Part shown: piece after piece, positions 33,246 to 44,537 of the stretch
How positions within the stretch are numbered: position 1 is the stretch's first letter
Layout of the letters: every line of letters starts with the position of its first letter
NCBI GenBank assembly: GCA_045837725.1
Contig: JBEWZL010000056.1
Location: 1 to 64,000 of the forward strand
Source of the DNA: Vermamoeba vermiformis
Taxonomy: Eukaryota > Tubulinea > Echinamoebida
Direction of reading: 5' to 3'
Length of the DNA stretch: 64,000 nucleotides
The notes under the pieces: generated by a model
What the model saw: only the letters and a program-made list of their open reading frames with translations
Told to the model about the DNA's origin: nothing
Database searches by the model: none
Translations under genes and position numbers: made by a program

Positions 33246-35052
33246 TTACGGCTCGCCGGACATCGTCGTTAGCTCGGCATTGGATTCGTTGCGTGGAATC
33301 TGTTGATGCTTGCCATGAACGGCTTTCTCGTGATCAACTGGTCTGTGAGTTGCGAGGAAGAATACTAGCGCAACGACACCCAAGACACCCGTGCCTGATT
33401 ATTGTTGTTAGCCGTATATAACGCTCGTGTAGCTACTCCTAGTACTTACCGAAAAACAGCACGTACGGTCCAGAGGTCTGATACACTATGCCGCCAATAA
33501 GAGCACCAATGCCTTGGCCAAGTCCCGAGAATGAGGCATTGAAGACACCTTGCGCAGTGGCTTCTAATCCAGGTGGTGCAATATCTGACGCGTATTGTAC
33601 GCCTGCAGTCCAGAAGGAAGCGAACATCAAGCCGTGGAACAACTCGAAGGGGAGAACCCACCACGCGGTGGGAATGATGCAGTAGCCGAACGAACGAACT
33701 GAATGAGAGTCAGTACTGACCCGACTAATTAAAAATGGACTTACTGATGAGACTAGCTGCTGCTGCGACCATCATCCAACGAATTCCAACCTTTTCGAGC
33801 AGTTGTTTGCCAAAGAAAAAGAACGGCAGTTCGAGCAATATCGTGAAAATCATGTCGACGCCCAGTAGAAGTCCCGAGGCATTCAAATCTTGGCGCAAGA
33901 AGATGAACAGGAAATTTCCGATGATAGCAGCACCCATGCCGATCATCATAACGGTGATATTGAATAATACGAATTGAAGTGATAGCAAGCTCTTGAACGA
34001 CGTCCAAAATGATGGCACGACAATAATCTCATTTGCTTCGAATGGAATGTCTACGTAAGGTTATTATTGTAAATGCTTTAGATAACCACTTACCAACGAG
34101 CGTGGAGGGCTCTGAAGCTGAAGAGGCATCATCGGCAACTTTTGGTGAAGCGTCTTTGTCCATTTCTCTGCACGATCCACAAATTAGTAAATTGAACAAA
34201 TTGGCTTTTGTATAACTTACTTCATGGTCTCACTATCGCTCTTTAGAATTGAATTCAAGTCATTGTACTTCAACATGAGAAGAACAATTAAGAATGAAGC
34301 GACGTAGCCGAGAGCACCCGCGTAGAAAATAAACTCGATTGGCCAGTGATCAATGATGATTCCGGATAGAAAAGAGCATATGCCCCAACTAATGGCAGCC
34401 CATAGGCGTTGTTGGCCGTACAATTCCTTCTCGTTGTTCATTCCTTCAAAAAATTGTGAGTAGATCGAGGGAAGGGAATCACACGCGGGCGTACCTAATA
34501 TTGCTAATACGAATGAATCGACTATTGATGAGATAGGGCTCGAAAAGAACGACAGAATCAAGTGCAATATGAGCAACATGGCAAAGTTCTTGACAAGTGG
34601 GTGGATCGTGTAGAAGATCAGGATAAATACCGTGCAAGCCATCAAAACCAACAATATTGTGCGGTGTCTGCGCTGTTTGTCCGCGATACCGGGCCAGAAC
34701 ATGGTGCCAAGCATTGATACAAACGGATATAGCGACGTCAGCACTCCGATCTGGACAGCTAAGCGAAGGAAATAGGTATTGTTAGTATCATTTAAATTAT
34801 TATTTATATTAATGAATTATCGTGCGTTAAATGTTGTAGAATGACGGTTTGGGGTTGGATCCAGGTATGAAAGTCACACCTGTCTAATTTAATAACGTAT
34901 TTTTGTGAGAACTTACTGCTAAATCCAAGATATCTGAAAAACACTGCTAAATAAGGTGTATAGAAGGCAGAAGCAGCGAAAATAACAAAGTGCATCGCTT
35001 TCGGGAGGATGTAGAGACTTTTGGCCATCTTGGTCTTGATATTATTAACCAA
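33246..35052 (-). CDS. Major facilitator superfamily transporter
   Basis: It starts MVNNIKTKMAKSLYILPKAM, or at the internal Met at 35,028. The first helix, PKAMHFVIFAASAFYTPYLAVFF, is typical of the LacY/nucleoside-symporter-like MFS group (MFS_1_like). Further helices follow: GVLTSLYPFVSMLGTMFWPG, the cytoplasmic ADKQRRHRT loop that is the MFS A-motif position, ILLVLMACTVFILIFY and AMLLILHLILSFFSSPISSIV. A hydrophilic centre follows, then the second six-helix half. A last exon found downstream (GTGVLGVVALVFFLATHRPV..) supplies the final helix and the TAA. About 450 residues, full length. The substrate cannot be told from sequence. It overlaps no neighbour and is divergent from the amidase gene across 242 nt. 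Confidence 0.85.
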
Positions 35053-35294
35053 AAATCTTCTTGCGTTTGAATACTATTTTTTGACGAGTTTTTTACGTCA
35101 GTTAGGCCAAAAATAACAGATGTGAACGAAGATCGCGATGGTTCGATAGCTTCCAGAAGCAAACAAGCTATTCTTTCGCTCTATTAAACATACAATTATA
35201 ATGAAAATAAATAATCAACGGAATAGTCGCCGACTTTCGTGTTCAATGCACGAGAACCAGAATAAAACTGCGTTTCAGATCGTTTCAAATTTTT

Positions 35295-36865
35295 ATGTTC
35301 TCCAACACACTTGCTTCGGGCTTTTCACCCTTGATTAAATCAATCAGAGGTGTATTAAAGAGAAAAAATCCCGTTACATACCCTGCACGCACTAACCACT
35401 CAAGAAAATTCCTCTTTTCAACTACGAAGTTTCAGATGTCGACCAATAACACTTTCAAATTTGCTGCCATTCAATTAGCCGTTACAGCTGATAAAGAACA
35501 TAATTTAAAAAATGCCGCCGACAAAATTAAAGAAGCTGCAAGCAACGGAGCTAAAGTGATCTCTCTTCCCGTAAGTACCACGCATATATTTAGCTACGAG
35601 CTCTTCAATATCGATCTACCTATTTAATAATACAATATCCACATATTTCTACGCGGAAAGTGACGTTCTTCTCGATAAAGATTTTTCGATCCAAAAAAAA
35701 AATTCATTGGACAGTCAATTTAATCGCTCTAATTGTCCATTATGTGAAATTATTATTGATTTCAATAAATGATATTAGGAATGCTTCAATTGTCCCTATG
35801 GCAATCAATATTTCCCGACTTACGCGGAGTCCATTGGCGAAGGTCCCACCGCTAAAATGTTGGCCCAAGCAGCTATCGACAACAAAGTATACCTTGTAGG
35901 AGGTAAGATTACACGATATTCATTCGCTCACATTAAACCATATTAAACTCGAGATCTAATTTATTAACGTTCAATTATAGGTTCATTCCCCGAGCGTGAA
36001 GGCGACAAATTATACAACACGAGCTTAACTTTCTCACCTGAGGGCAAAGTGCTCACAAAACACCGCAAGGTACGTGCATGCGACTGCAGCCCAATAATTT
36101 CATATCATGTAACACCGTTGCTCCAAAGGTCCATTTGTTCGACATTAATATTCCGGGCAAGATGGTGTTCAAAGAGTCTGAAACTCTCTCGCCAGGCAAC
36201 ACATTGTCGTACTTTGATACGGGTAAGTGGCAAGTTGAGTGAATGAAGCGATGTATTCTTAATGCTTCTCGACTAGAATTCTGTCGCATTGGTGTCGCCA
36301 TTTGTTACGACGTTCGTTTTGCTGAATTGGCGCAATTGTCCGCGCAGAAGGCTGGTACGTACCTTACTTGTCGCGTACACTAGTGTCACAGTTCATTATG
36401 TCTGACTCTTATTTAGGCTGCAAAGTGCTGTGCTACCCAGGTGCATTCAATATGACCACTGGTCCCGCTCATTGGGAATTGCTTCTGCGTGCCAGGTGAG
36501 AACAGATCCGTTACTAGGATAATGATAAATGACCCGTTAATAACCTTATTCATCTTAAGAGCTCTTGACAATCAAGTCTACGTTGCCGGTGTATCTCCCG
36601 CGCGAGATGAAAAGGCTACATACATCGCTTGGGGTCACTCGACGATTGTAAATCCGTGGGGTGAAGTTGTAGCAAAGGCTAGTGCTGAAGCTGCTATTAT
36701 TTATGCTGACATCGGTATGTTTACAATATACGACGTACTCATAACAATAATATCTAATGTAATGGCGCAGATCTTGCTCGCTTGGATGAGATCCGAAGCC
36801 AAATTCCTATTACCTTCCAAAGACGCAGCGATATGTACGAAGTTATCGACAAAACTCAGAAATAG
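35295..36865 (+). CDS. NIT2: Omega-amidase / NIT2 of the nitrilase superfamily
   Basis: Hydrolyses alpha-ketoglutaramate and alpha-ketosuccinamate to ketoacid and ammonia, completing glutamine/asparagine transamination. The splice model gives the nitrilase triad: Glu in [19 protein letters not shown], Lys in [15 protein letters not shown], Cys in [16 protein letters not shown]. It ends [32 protein letters not shown]-type (here VNPWGEV) and [25 protein letters not shown]. The substrate-defining FP.YAE and DIDIPGK-like strings are those of NIT2. The first Met gives a 47-residue basic, Ser/Arg-rich extension ([18 protein letters not shown]) suited to mitochondrial import. A second Met ([15 protein letters not shown]) begins the usual cytosolic form. 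About seven exons, stop TAG. Confidence 0.93.
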
Positions 36866-37035
36866 ACTGCGCAATCGTAGCTCTAACGCAAATAAACCTT
36901 TAAAAGAAACAAAAAAAGTCTGCGTATTTTTTTTGGCGTTACTACCCTTATTAACACGAGCTAAACACAGCTCGCTGTTTAATGTAAATATATTGTATAT
37001 AGAAAAGTGTTGCTAATTGAATGTATGAATAACAA

Positions 37036-40000
37036 ATGGACTTTGACTTGGATCTGTCAGAAGTTCTGCGTAAGTCCGAAAATCCATCTAAATGGCTTTA
37101 AAAAATTAGCAAAAATATGTATTACAATAATCTAGCATTAAACTCAGAATTGAATTTTTTATTCGCAAGTTTTAATTGCCACGTTGATCCACGTTAAACG
37201 GCATTTTATAATAAATCAAACAATTGTGTAATATTGATTGATTTATTAACTTCTTTTTTTAGCATTAAATTATGGCAAAGAAAACGAAATGGAAGTGGAT
37301 TCAGTCCCGCTACTACCATCACCGACTCCAACGCAACTGGAAAATTTAAATAACACTCAAGAAATTTTATCCAGCCAGGCTACAGTCGAGGAAAATAATA
37401 CTGGAAATTTGGCGTCAAGTCAGACTCAAATTGAGAGTAATAATAAGCCTTAATTTGTGACCAACTTATTAACCTTATTAATAATATTTTATAGAATCTA
37501 TACTAGCGAGTAGTACTGATTCGGCGAACTCTGAAACTAGCCGTGCAAAGCATCGTAAGTTCGTTTCAATTTTGACATTTGAATCAGCCTTACTAATCTC
37601 GCAAAAGGCTGCAGTATTTGTGGCATGGTCGGTCACACAGCTGGAAACAAAAAATTTCATCATGGAGGACGCACTGAAGACGAAGAAGTGCTCGAAGATA
37701 TTTTGCCGAGTGACGTTGACTTGACATTAATCACGAGGAGTAAGCAGAGAATTGTAATATAGTGCTTAAATCATAATATTGACGTTCATATTCGCGCAAT
37801 AGTTGAAGGCAAAAGAGGAGCAAATGTTGCAACTAAATTGTTAAAATGGGCCAAAAATGAACTGGGTTACGTGCCCAGAGAATTAGCTGCCTCAATGAAA
37901 CGACACGACCGATATAGGCTGTTGGTCAATACTACTGAGGGTACTATATTTAAACTAAGGCAAAATAATTAATTGTTTTTATTTAATGTTGATTTTCCAG
38001 ATTTGGAAAAAATAGCAAATAAGGAATTTGAATACGAAGACCTGAAATTTACTTTCAAACCAGCGAGCGACATTTTTACAATTCATAAGAGGCGGCAAGA
38101 ACTCGTCGACAGTCTTTCAAAACAAAACGATGGCTTGGAATACAATTGTCGCTGTGGCAGTACGACACCTACTGTAGCCTTGGCTGGTGATCCTGTGGAC
38201 TTGCGATGTGCTGTGTGCAACAAAATGTTTCATCAGAGGTGCACTGAATGCAATTTGGTGGATTCGCCTTTACCTGGTACATATCTATCGCATTGCTATA
38301 GTAATATCGATCGTTAATTGAGATCTTTTAGGTGATTGGGCCTATGAATTTTTGTGTAAACGGTGCAATTTTCTTGAGAATAGGATTCTGGTACGAAAGA
38401 TAATCCATAATATATGTGGCTAACCCTTTAATAGACAGATGCATTTTCATTTCAACTCAAGGACTCTGAGAGTATTTTGCTGGTAGCGTTGTATAATATG
38501 CACTTGGAAGCGATTAAAGAACGAAGATTGGATACGGATTTCTTCCACGAAAACGAAATTTCAGATTTTATCGAAGAACATTTTGACGCACTGTGCTATT
38601 ACAAGCCGAAGAAATCGTACATCGGAAAACCAATGCCAGAGCCCTTGAGACAGTGCTTTCAAAACACTGAGTTATTTAAAGCGGGACAACCAGAGTGCTG
38701 GAGTCTGGTGAGCTATGAAAATCCTTTGTTGACACATTCATCACCGAGGAAAAAGCCGAAAAGGTACGGTTACAAGCCATTTGACACTTTGACATTTTTG
38801 ACACTTTGACAGGCAACGAGCTGCAAGGGAGGCTAAAGCCGAGGAAAATCCCGCGAAGACAAGGTAAATGCATGAAACATCTTTTTGAAGGATTATTCGC
38901 TAATGGTTCAACTGCAGTCGTGGTGAAAAACGTAAATTATCAGAATTGTCTACAAGTCCTCCATCACAATCAAAAGTCTCACCGCCAGGCACACCGTCAG
39001 CACAATCAACTTCGCCAACCTCAAGTTCAGCACCTTCAAGACCTCCGCTAACACTCGGCAACTCATTTTCAAGTGTCACAACATTCCCTGTGCCACGGAC
39101 ATTGAGATCAAAAGACGCACCATCGACAAGTAATAATAGCAATGCAGCCACAGATCTGAACGACAACTTTGAAAACGATCGAGTGTTCAGCGCCTCAAAA
39201 GTGATCAAAAAGCGAAAAACGAACGGCAAAGTGCAGTACTTAATTCAACTGTAAGTAGTATTTCTGGAATATCATCGATTGACGCAAGTTATTTACGTTT
39301 ACGCTGCAGGCGCGAAGAAGGCAAAAAAGAAACAATCCGCATGTGGTTCAGCAGCGAGCAGCTGTCAATATTGCAGAACGAGGAAGAGACCGTTGTTATT
39401 AACCCTCCGCCTCCGCCACCCCCGCCTCCTCCTCCAAAGCCTCAAAGTACGCCATACATCCTATCATTTCCTCCCGTATTAACTTTCTTGTAGCCGAGGA
39501 TGACTTGGAGGAGATCTCAGCCGCAAAAATGATCGAAGGGCAATTGAATTTTCTCGTAAAATGGAAAGGCCACGAAACACATACATTTGTGCCTGCTTCA
39601 ATATTGAACAAGTAAGAACGGACTATTTTAAATAACAATGTCCTAACATAACGCAGAGTTGCTCCAATGGCTGTCATTAAGTTCTACGAAAGTCGAGTTA
39701 GTTTTGATAAGCCAAAGCGACAAAGCAACGGAACTTCGGATGAGAAGGAAAAAGAAAAGAAGAAAATGGCTCAAGATGAAATTACGACAAATTTGGCACT
39801 GCAGCTCGTACAACAACAGAAACTGCAGCAACAAATCATATCACAATTATTACAGAGCAGGCCACCGTTGAAGAATAACAACGACAAGGCAACGACCTCT
39901 AAAGTCGTGCCGTGCACTGGCTGCAATGTTCTGTTGCAGTATCACGCCAATGCGAGACAAATTCAGTGCCCGCGATGTAAGACAACAATGACGTTAGAAA

Positions 40001-40038
40001 ATTCGACTGTAACAGTCATCGATGTAGAAAAGATCTAA
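37036..40038 (+). CDS. Multi-domain chromatin reader: zinc knuckle, PHD, chromo-like modules, LSD1-type zinc finger
   Basis: The first exon is short (MDFDLDLSEVL). In order: a Ser/Thr-rich acidic region; a CxxCGMVGHTAG..FHH knuckle-like finger; a PHD finger (CRC..CAVCNKMFHQRCTEC..FLCKRCN); a helical segment (SILLVALYNMHLEAIKERRL..FIEEHFDALCYYKPKKS) that could be a winged helix as in ASH2L; a basic linker (SPRKKPKR); and a first chromo-like strand set (FSASKVIKKRKTNGKVQYLIQL). An eleven-proline run follows, then a clear chromodomain-type segment (AAKMIEGQLNFLVKWKGHET.) and a Gln-rich helix. Last is a zinc finger CTGCNVLLQYHANARQIQCPRC of the plant LSD1 type. PHD and chromo modules read methylated histone tails. 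About twelve exons, stop TAA. The combination is not one I recognise. Confidence 0.8.
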
Positions 40039-40130
40039 TAAAACCAAAAATTTAATTGTAAAACAAACGCTCTTAGTAATTACAGTTCTAATACTAATCG
40101 CAGAGTCCGAAAAAAGCAAAGCAAAATCTT

Positions 40131-42549
40131 TTAGAAATTTTCTTTGTGATAAACGAAGCGAGTGCGAGAGCGCACATCAGTGAACTTCAAGCAAGCCTTG
40201 TCGAGCTGATTGGAGATCAAAGGATGACCACAGAAGAAGCAGCCGATGTCTGCAATAGCCTTATTAGTATCATGCCATTATCTGGTATAGTGTTACGTAC
40301 TTTGACCGGCGTATTTCTGACCCAATTCACCGAAGATCTTGTCCATGTTGGGACGGTTGAAGAAAGTTTTGGCATTAGCGAGACCAGTAATACCGTCGCG
40401 ACCTTCGTTGGCACCATAGATAGCGGTTCTATAAGGGAATTGTTAATACTTGTCAAACTTCGACACGCGATCTAGATCCGTACCTGATGTCATCAGCAGT
40501 GGCTTGAGTAATGAACAAGTTGATTTCCAAGAACGGGCATCGTTCTTCAAGGGCTGCACGAACTGATTAGCACTATGCTTAACACTACTGATCGATAAGA
40601 CTTACTGGCAAGGAGATCCAAGAACCACTCGAAAGAAGCAGTGTCACGGGTGATCCAGAAGAAGTGGACCTTGCGAATAGGGCAGCCATCAGGATCAGTG
40701 TCGATCTTGTACTTAATGAACTTCAAAATTGAGGCCATAGGAGTAACACCAATACCAGCGGCCCAGAGCAAGACAGTGTTGAACTTGAAGACGTCTTCGG
40801 AAGCAGCTCCGTAAGGACCGTCGACTTGGAGAATAGGAGCGCCGTTAGGAGCAGAAGTGACACCACGTTGAACGAGACCGAGTTTTCTGTTGGGGTTGAA
40901 CAAGTTGTGCAAGGCACCAGTCCAGTCACCAGCGTTCTTGACGTGAATGCTCAAGAAGTCCTCGTCAGGGCTGGAGGAGATAGTGAAAGGATGCCACTCT
41001 TGGCTGGCAATGTAAGGGCAGTTGACGAAGACGTATTGGCCCGGCTAAAGTGGTCAAGTTAGTGCGTGCAACATGGCCATAACTGATGACTAAATCTACT
41101 TACGACGTAGTTGAAAGTCTCCTTCTTAATGCGCAACTCAATGACACCAGAGGGGTGAGCAATAGCCTCAGACACGACGGCATTTTGCGAGCCTCTGAAT
41201 TGAATATTAGTCGTTGAAAGGGCGAGGGTCACGTGACTTGACTGACCTGACACGACGCAAGATACGCTCCATCAAATATAACATAGCAGGTCCGGCCCAC
41301 CACATCCAGAAGTTAGCAGGCTCGAGAATGCCGAGACCTCCATGAATGCAAATGCAGACGAAGAACACAATGAACAAGTGGTGCGTGTACCAGAACAACT
41401 CGAAGTGCTTTCTGCGCACACTGGAGACCGCAGTGGTGTACATAAGAATCATGCACAGAATGATAATGTGACCAGTGACGCCTGGCAGGGTGCCCCACAA
41501 CTGAAGTGAAGTGATGCGTGAGGTGATGTTCTACGCGTGTTATTAAAGTACGTACCATGTGGTAAGCGCTGGGAGTCTCAGTGCTGCCAGGAGGCAAGAC
41601 CTTCAAGCTAACTAAGAGAGCAGGCTCTTCTAGACTCAAACGGTAGAAGTTGACGTAGTGAGCCATGCTGCAGGTAAAATTAGTTGAAGTTCGACAAAAA
41701 TAGGTTTGTAACGTACCTATGACCAGTAGCATAGAGAGCAAGCATCCAAGCAATAGCCTTGTGCCATTCAATGTGCTTGTCGAAGATGGGCAGGTATGTT
41801 CCAACCCATGTTTCTCTCACACTATGGAAAAAACGAAAATCAGCGATCCACGGGTTTAAAAAAATCCAAAAAATCCAATTGATACGCCTTAGTAACTGTC
41901 GTTAATGTACTTACATCGACAAAAAATTTCTAAGCATAGTAATCATAATAGCACTACCGCACAGCTTGATAGCGGCACCACAGGATCTAGCCCAACTTAC
42001 ACCGTGGCCAAGAAGGCCAAAGACGTCTGGTCGTTGAAATGTATAATCTGCATGAATATGTTATTAGCCATTGCTCCACATCCGTGGTTTACAAATTTAA
42101 ATGACATTTTCTGTGGAATTAAGGAATAAACGCTAAAATGCGCTATTGGTAGCTATAAAACATTCGTATAGTTTATGAGCAATAATTTGTTCAAAGCAAA
42201 CGTTCCCCAACGTTCATGAAATTGGATGAGGATCAACGTCAAAATGAAACTTCAACAGAAAATTAACAGTGAGTTGCATTTAAACAAGTGTCGTCAATAA
42301 ATTAAAAGGCTTCTTTGTATAAATTAGCCACAATTAAGCAAGTTGACAGCTCGTAGCCAATATACAAAATCCATCATCTAACTTACATAAATATCTCTCC
42401 ACGAAGACTCCGACGTTTGCCAATAAAAAGATTATAATAACTAGCAACGAGAGGCCTTGGTTAGTAAGCCATGCTCGTGCACGCTCGCCGGAGGTTGGAG
42501 GTGCCTTTTTAGCAGGAGCAGAGCGAGGGATCAATCTCTCGTTGTCCAT
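40131..42549 (-). CDS. NADPH oxidase, gp91phox/Nox type
   Basis: Transfers electrons from cytosolic NADPH through FAD and two hemes to external O2, producing superoxide. It starts MDNERLIPRSAPAKKAP; an in-frame Met lies upstream but an acceptor-like tract precedes 42,549. The first helix LSLLVIIIFLLANVGVFVERY is followed by YYTFQRPDVFGLLGHGVSWARSCG, the canonical Nox RG..ARGSA region. Heme histidines lie in ATGHSMAHYVNFYR and WYTHHLFIVFFVCICIHGGL. FAD site: GQYVFVNCPYIASQEWHPFTISS. NADPH sites: VDGPYGAAS and LLWAAGIGVTPMASIL. The C-terminus, recovered from a last exon, reads IGCFFCGHP..HKENF-TAA, as in the family. No EF-hands, so it is a Rac/organiser-dependent type like NoxA/Nox2. About nine exons, full length near 545 residues. 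Confidence 0.93.
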
Positions 42550-42961
42550 TCCTGCTGATAACAATAAATAAATATAGACCTTCGATGTGGCTTCTAGGTC
42601 CTTGACGTATCGAATGTTCGAGAAATTGACAAGGTTGGTTTTCAAGAAAGAGCGGGACTGACGACTTGACATGTGGATTTTTTGAAAATAATTAATCTCA
42701 ATTTTACCACATCTTACAGCACTACAGAAATCATATTCTTGCTTGCTTACTATGATCTGTAAAAGGATGGATGTGACTGAAAAGTCTACGTTACGCTTGT
42801 TCGTCATTACGGTCGTTCCAATTATGCATGATAGGGCCATATCAATTTAGGAATAATTTCGACGAAATTACAATAAGTTGAGAAAAGGCGTCAGACCACG
42901 TTGGTTCAAAAGTGTCTCTCGTCTAAATTCATTTATTTTTTCTTTTACAGCGAGTCACACC
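42550..42961. promoter_or_regulatory. Divergent region between NADPH oxidase and TDP2-like gene
   Basis: 412 nt between outward-facing starts. A long pyrimidine tract ending ttttacag at 42,950 lies just before the ATG at 42,962, so a 5' UTR intron is likely for the plus-strand gene. A similar tract (gttatcagcag on the minus strand) precedes the oxidase ATG. Confidence 0.4.
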
Positions 42962-44129
42962 ATGTCATTAGCAGACCAGCTCGCGCAACGCAAAGCGCGA
43001 TTGTCCAAGACAGAGACCATGGTCCGCGATGAGAATGGACAAATATACCGCGAGATCATCACAGACACTGGCGAAATAAAGAAAGAGGCAATCTCGAAGG
43101 AAATATTGAACCGTTTCGATCCTAATGCTAGTGCTGTATTACTTCCAATGTTTTATGACCGCCATGAGCACAATTGGGTCAATGCACACGCTAACAAGAC
43201 AGATCGACCAGCAACAAAGACTCAAAAATTATCTTTTATCACCTACAATGTATGGTTCGATGAAAGGCACCAAAAAGAACGCGCAGAAGCATTATTCAAA
43301 ATTATAGAAAAATACGAACCAGATTTCGTTTGTCTCCAAGAGTGTACAAAGATTTTCTTGGATATTCTAAAAGAACAAAAGTGGGCACAAAAGCATTATC
43401 ATGTGTCTGATGCAGAAGGAGTTACCATTATTCCGTATGGAACCTTGATCCTCTCGAAGCATGGATTTTCCCAGCTCAAGATCCATTCGCTGCCCAGCAA
43501 TCAAGGAAGGAGATTTTTAGTGGCAGAAGTTAATATACGCGTAGGAGATAATGCTACGGAAACAGTTAGAGTCTCAACGGTGCATCTGGAAAGTCTTTTA
43601 AACCAAGGTAGATTTGCAGCGCTTCCTTTTGGATGCTTGACGACTAACGAGTTAATAGACTATAGGATAGAACAACTCAAGCAAATATTTACAATTCTCG
43701 AAGAGGGCAAGCATAATTTCTTTATGGGCGATATGAACTTTGGTGACAACAAGATGGTGAACAAAGAACACGACTCAATACCCAGTACATACACGGATTC
43801 ATGGATAGAACTATCAGGACGCGAGCCCAAGCTAAAAATGGAGTATAAAGAAGGCTGGACAATTGCAGGTTTGTTTCTCGTTTATTCGGGGTTGAAATCT
43901 CCCGAATGTGAGATTTAAATTGTACTGTACTCTCGGACTAATTTATATTATAATTATAGGACAGCGATATGATCGGTTATTTTATCGATCGCCATTGTTC
44001 AAAACGTCCAAATTTAAAATTATTGGCAGAGATCCTATTCTTGTCGTCAACAAAGAAGAGATCTTTCCGTCGGATCATTTTGGTTTATATGTAGAATTAG
44101 AGGCAGAGCATTCGTTTAGGATAGTCTAA
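42962..44129 (+). CDS. TDP2-like endonuclease/exonuclease/phosphatase-fold phosphodiesterase
   Basis: Starts MSLADQLAQRKARLSK after a probable 5' UTR acceptor. The N-terminal ~100 residues are polar. The EEP domain follows with all metal/catalytic motifs of the TDP2 group: SFITYNVWFDE, DFVCLQECT, FFMGDMNFGD and EIFPSDHFGLYVELE, plus YDRLFYRSP. In animals TDP2 removes 5'-phosphotyrosyl adducts left by topoisomerase II. The substrate here is inferred, and other EEP enzymes of this subgroup act on RNA ends. A 51-nt intron at 43,608-43,658 is in frame and stop-free, so retention would insert 17 residues; splicing gives the family-like LLNQDYRIEQLKQIF. A second intron lies near 43,869-43,959. Stop TAA. 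Confidence 0.88.
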
Positions 44130-44537
44130 TTTAAATACAAGGCCCTGTTATTAATTAAATTGTACTTTTAAAACAGTCCCTTCAAGTTTTAGATGCAAGG
44201 CAGTCGAAGATTTTGTCTTAGCGTAAGTATTACTTTATTTATAAATTCAAAAGGCTGCGGCCAAATTAAGGAAAATTAATCCTTGACAAGCATTATTTCC
44301 TTTTAAAGAAAATCATTGAAGTTAATTAATACGTATTGCCAACACTGCCACGCATATTGCTCGAACTAACGCATTGCATTATATCTTAGGTTATTCCTTG
44401 ATCTAAAGAGGCTTGCATCAACGGTTCAACGGCGTAGCTTTACTTGACTAATAAGGAAAGGAGGTAAATTTAACCCGTTTTTTCACGCCAAAGAAAGCTA
44501 AAATTGAACCGAACACCACAAGTCGTTCGCCAAAAAG
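44130..44537. other. Intergenic, about 400 nt, nothing recognised
   Basis: AT-rich. It presumably holds the terminator of the preceding gene and the promoter of the next. No TATA box, repeat or RNA gene stands out. Confidence 0.4.
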
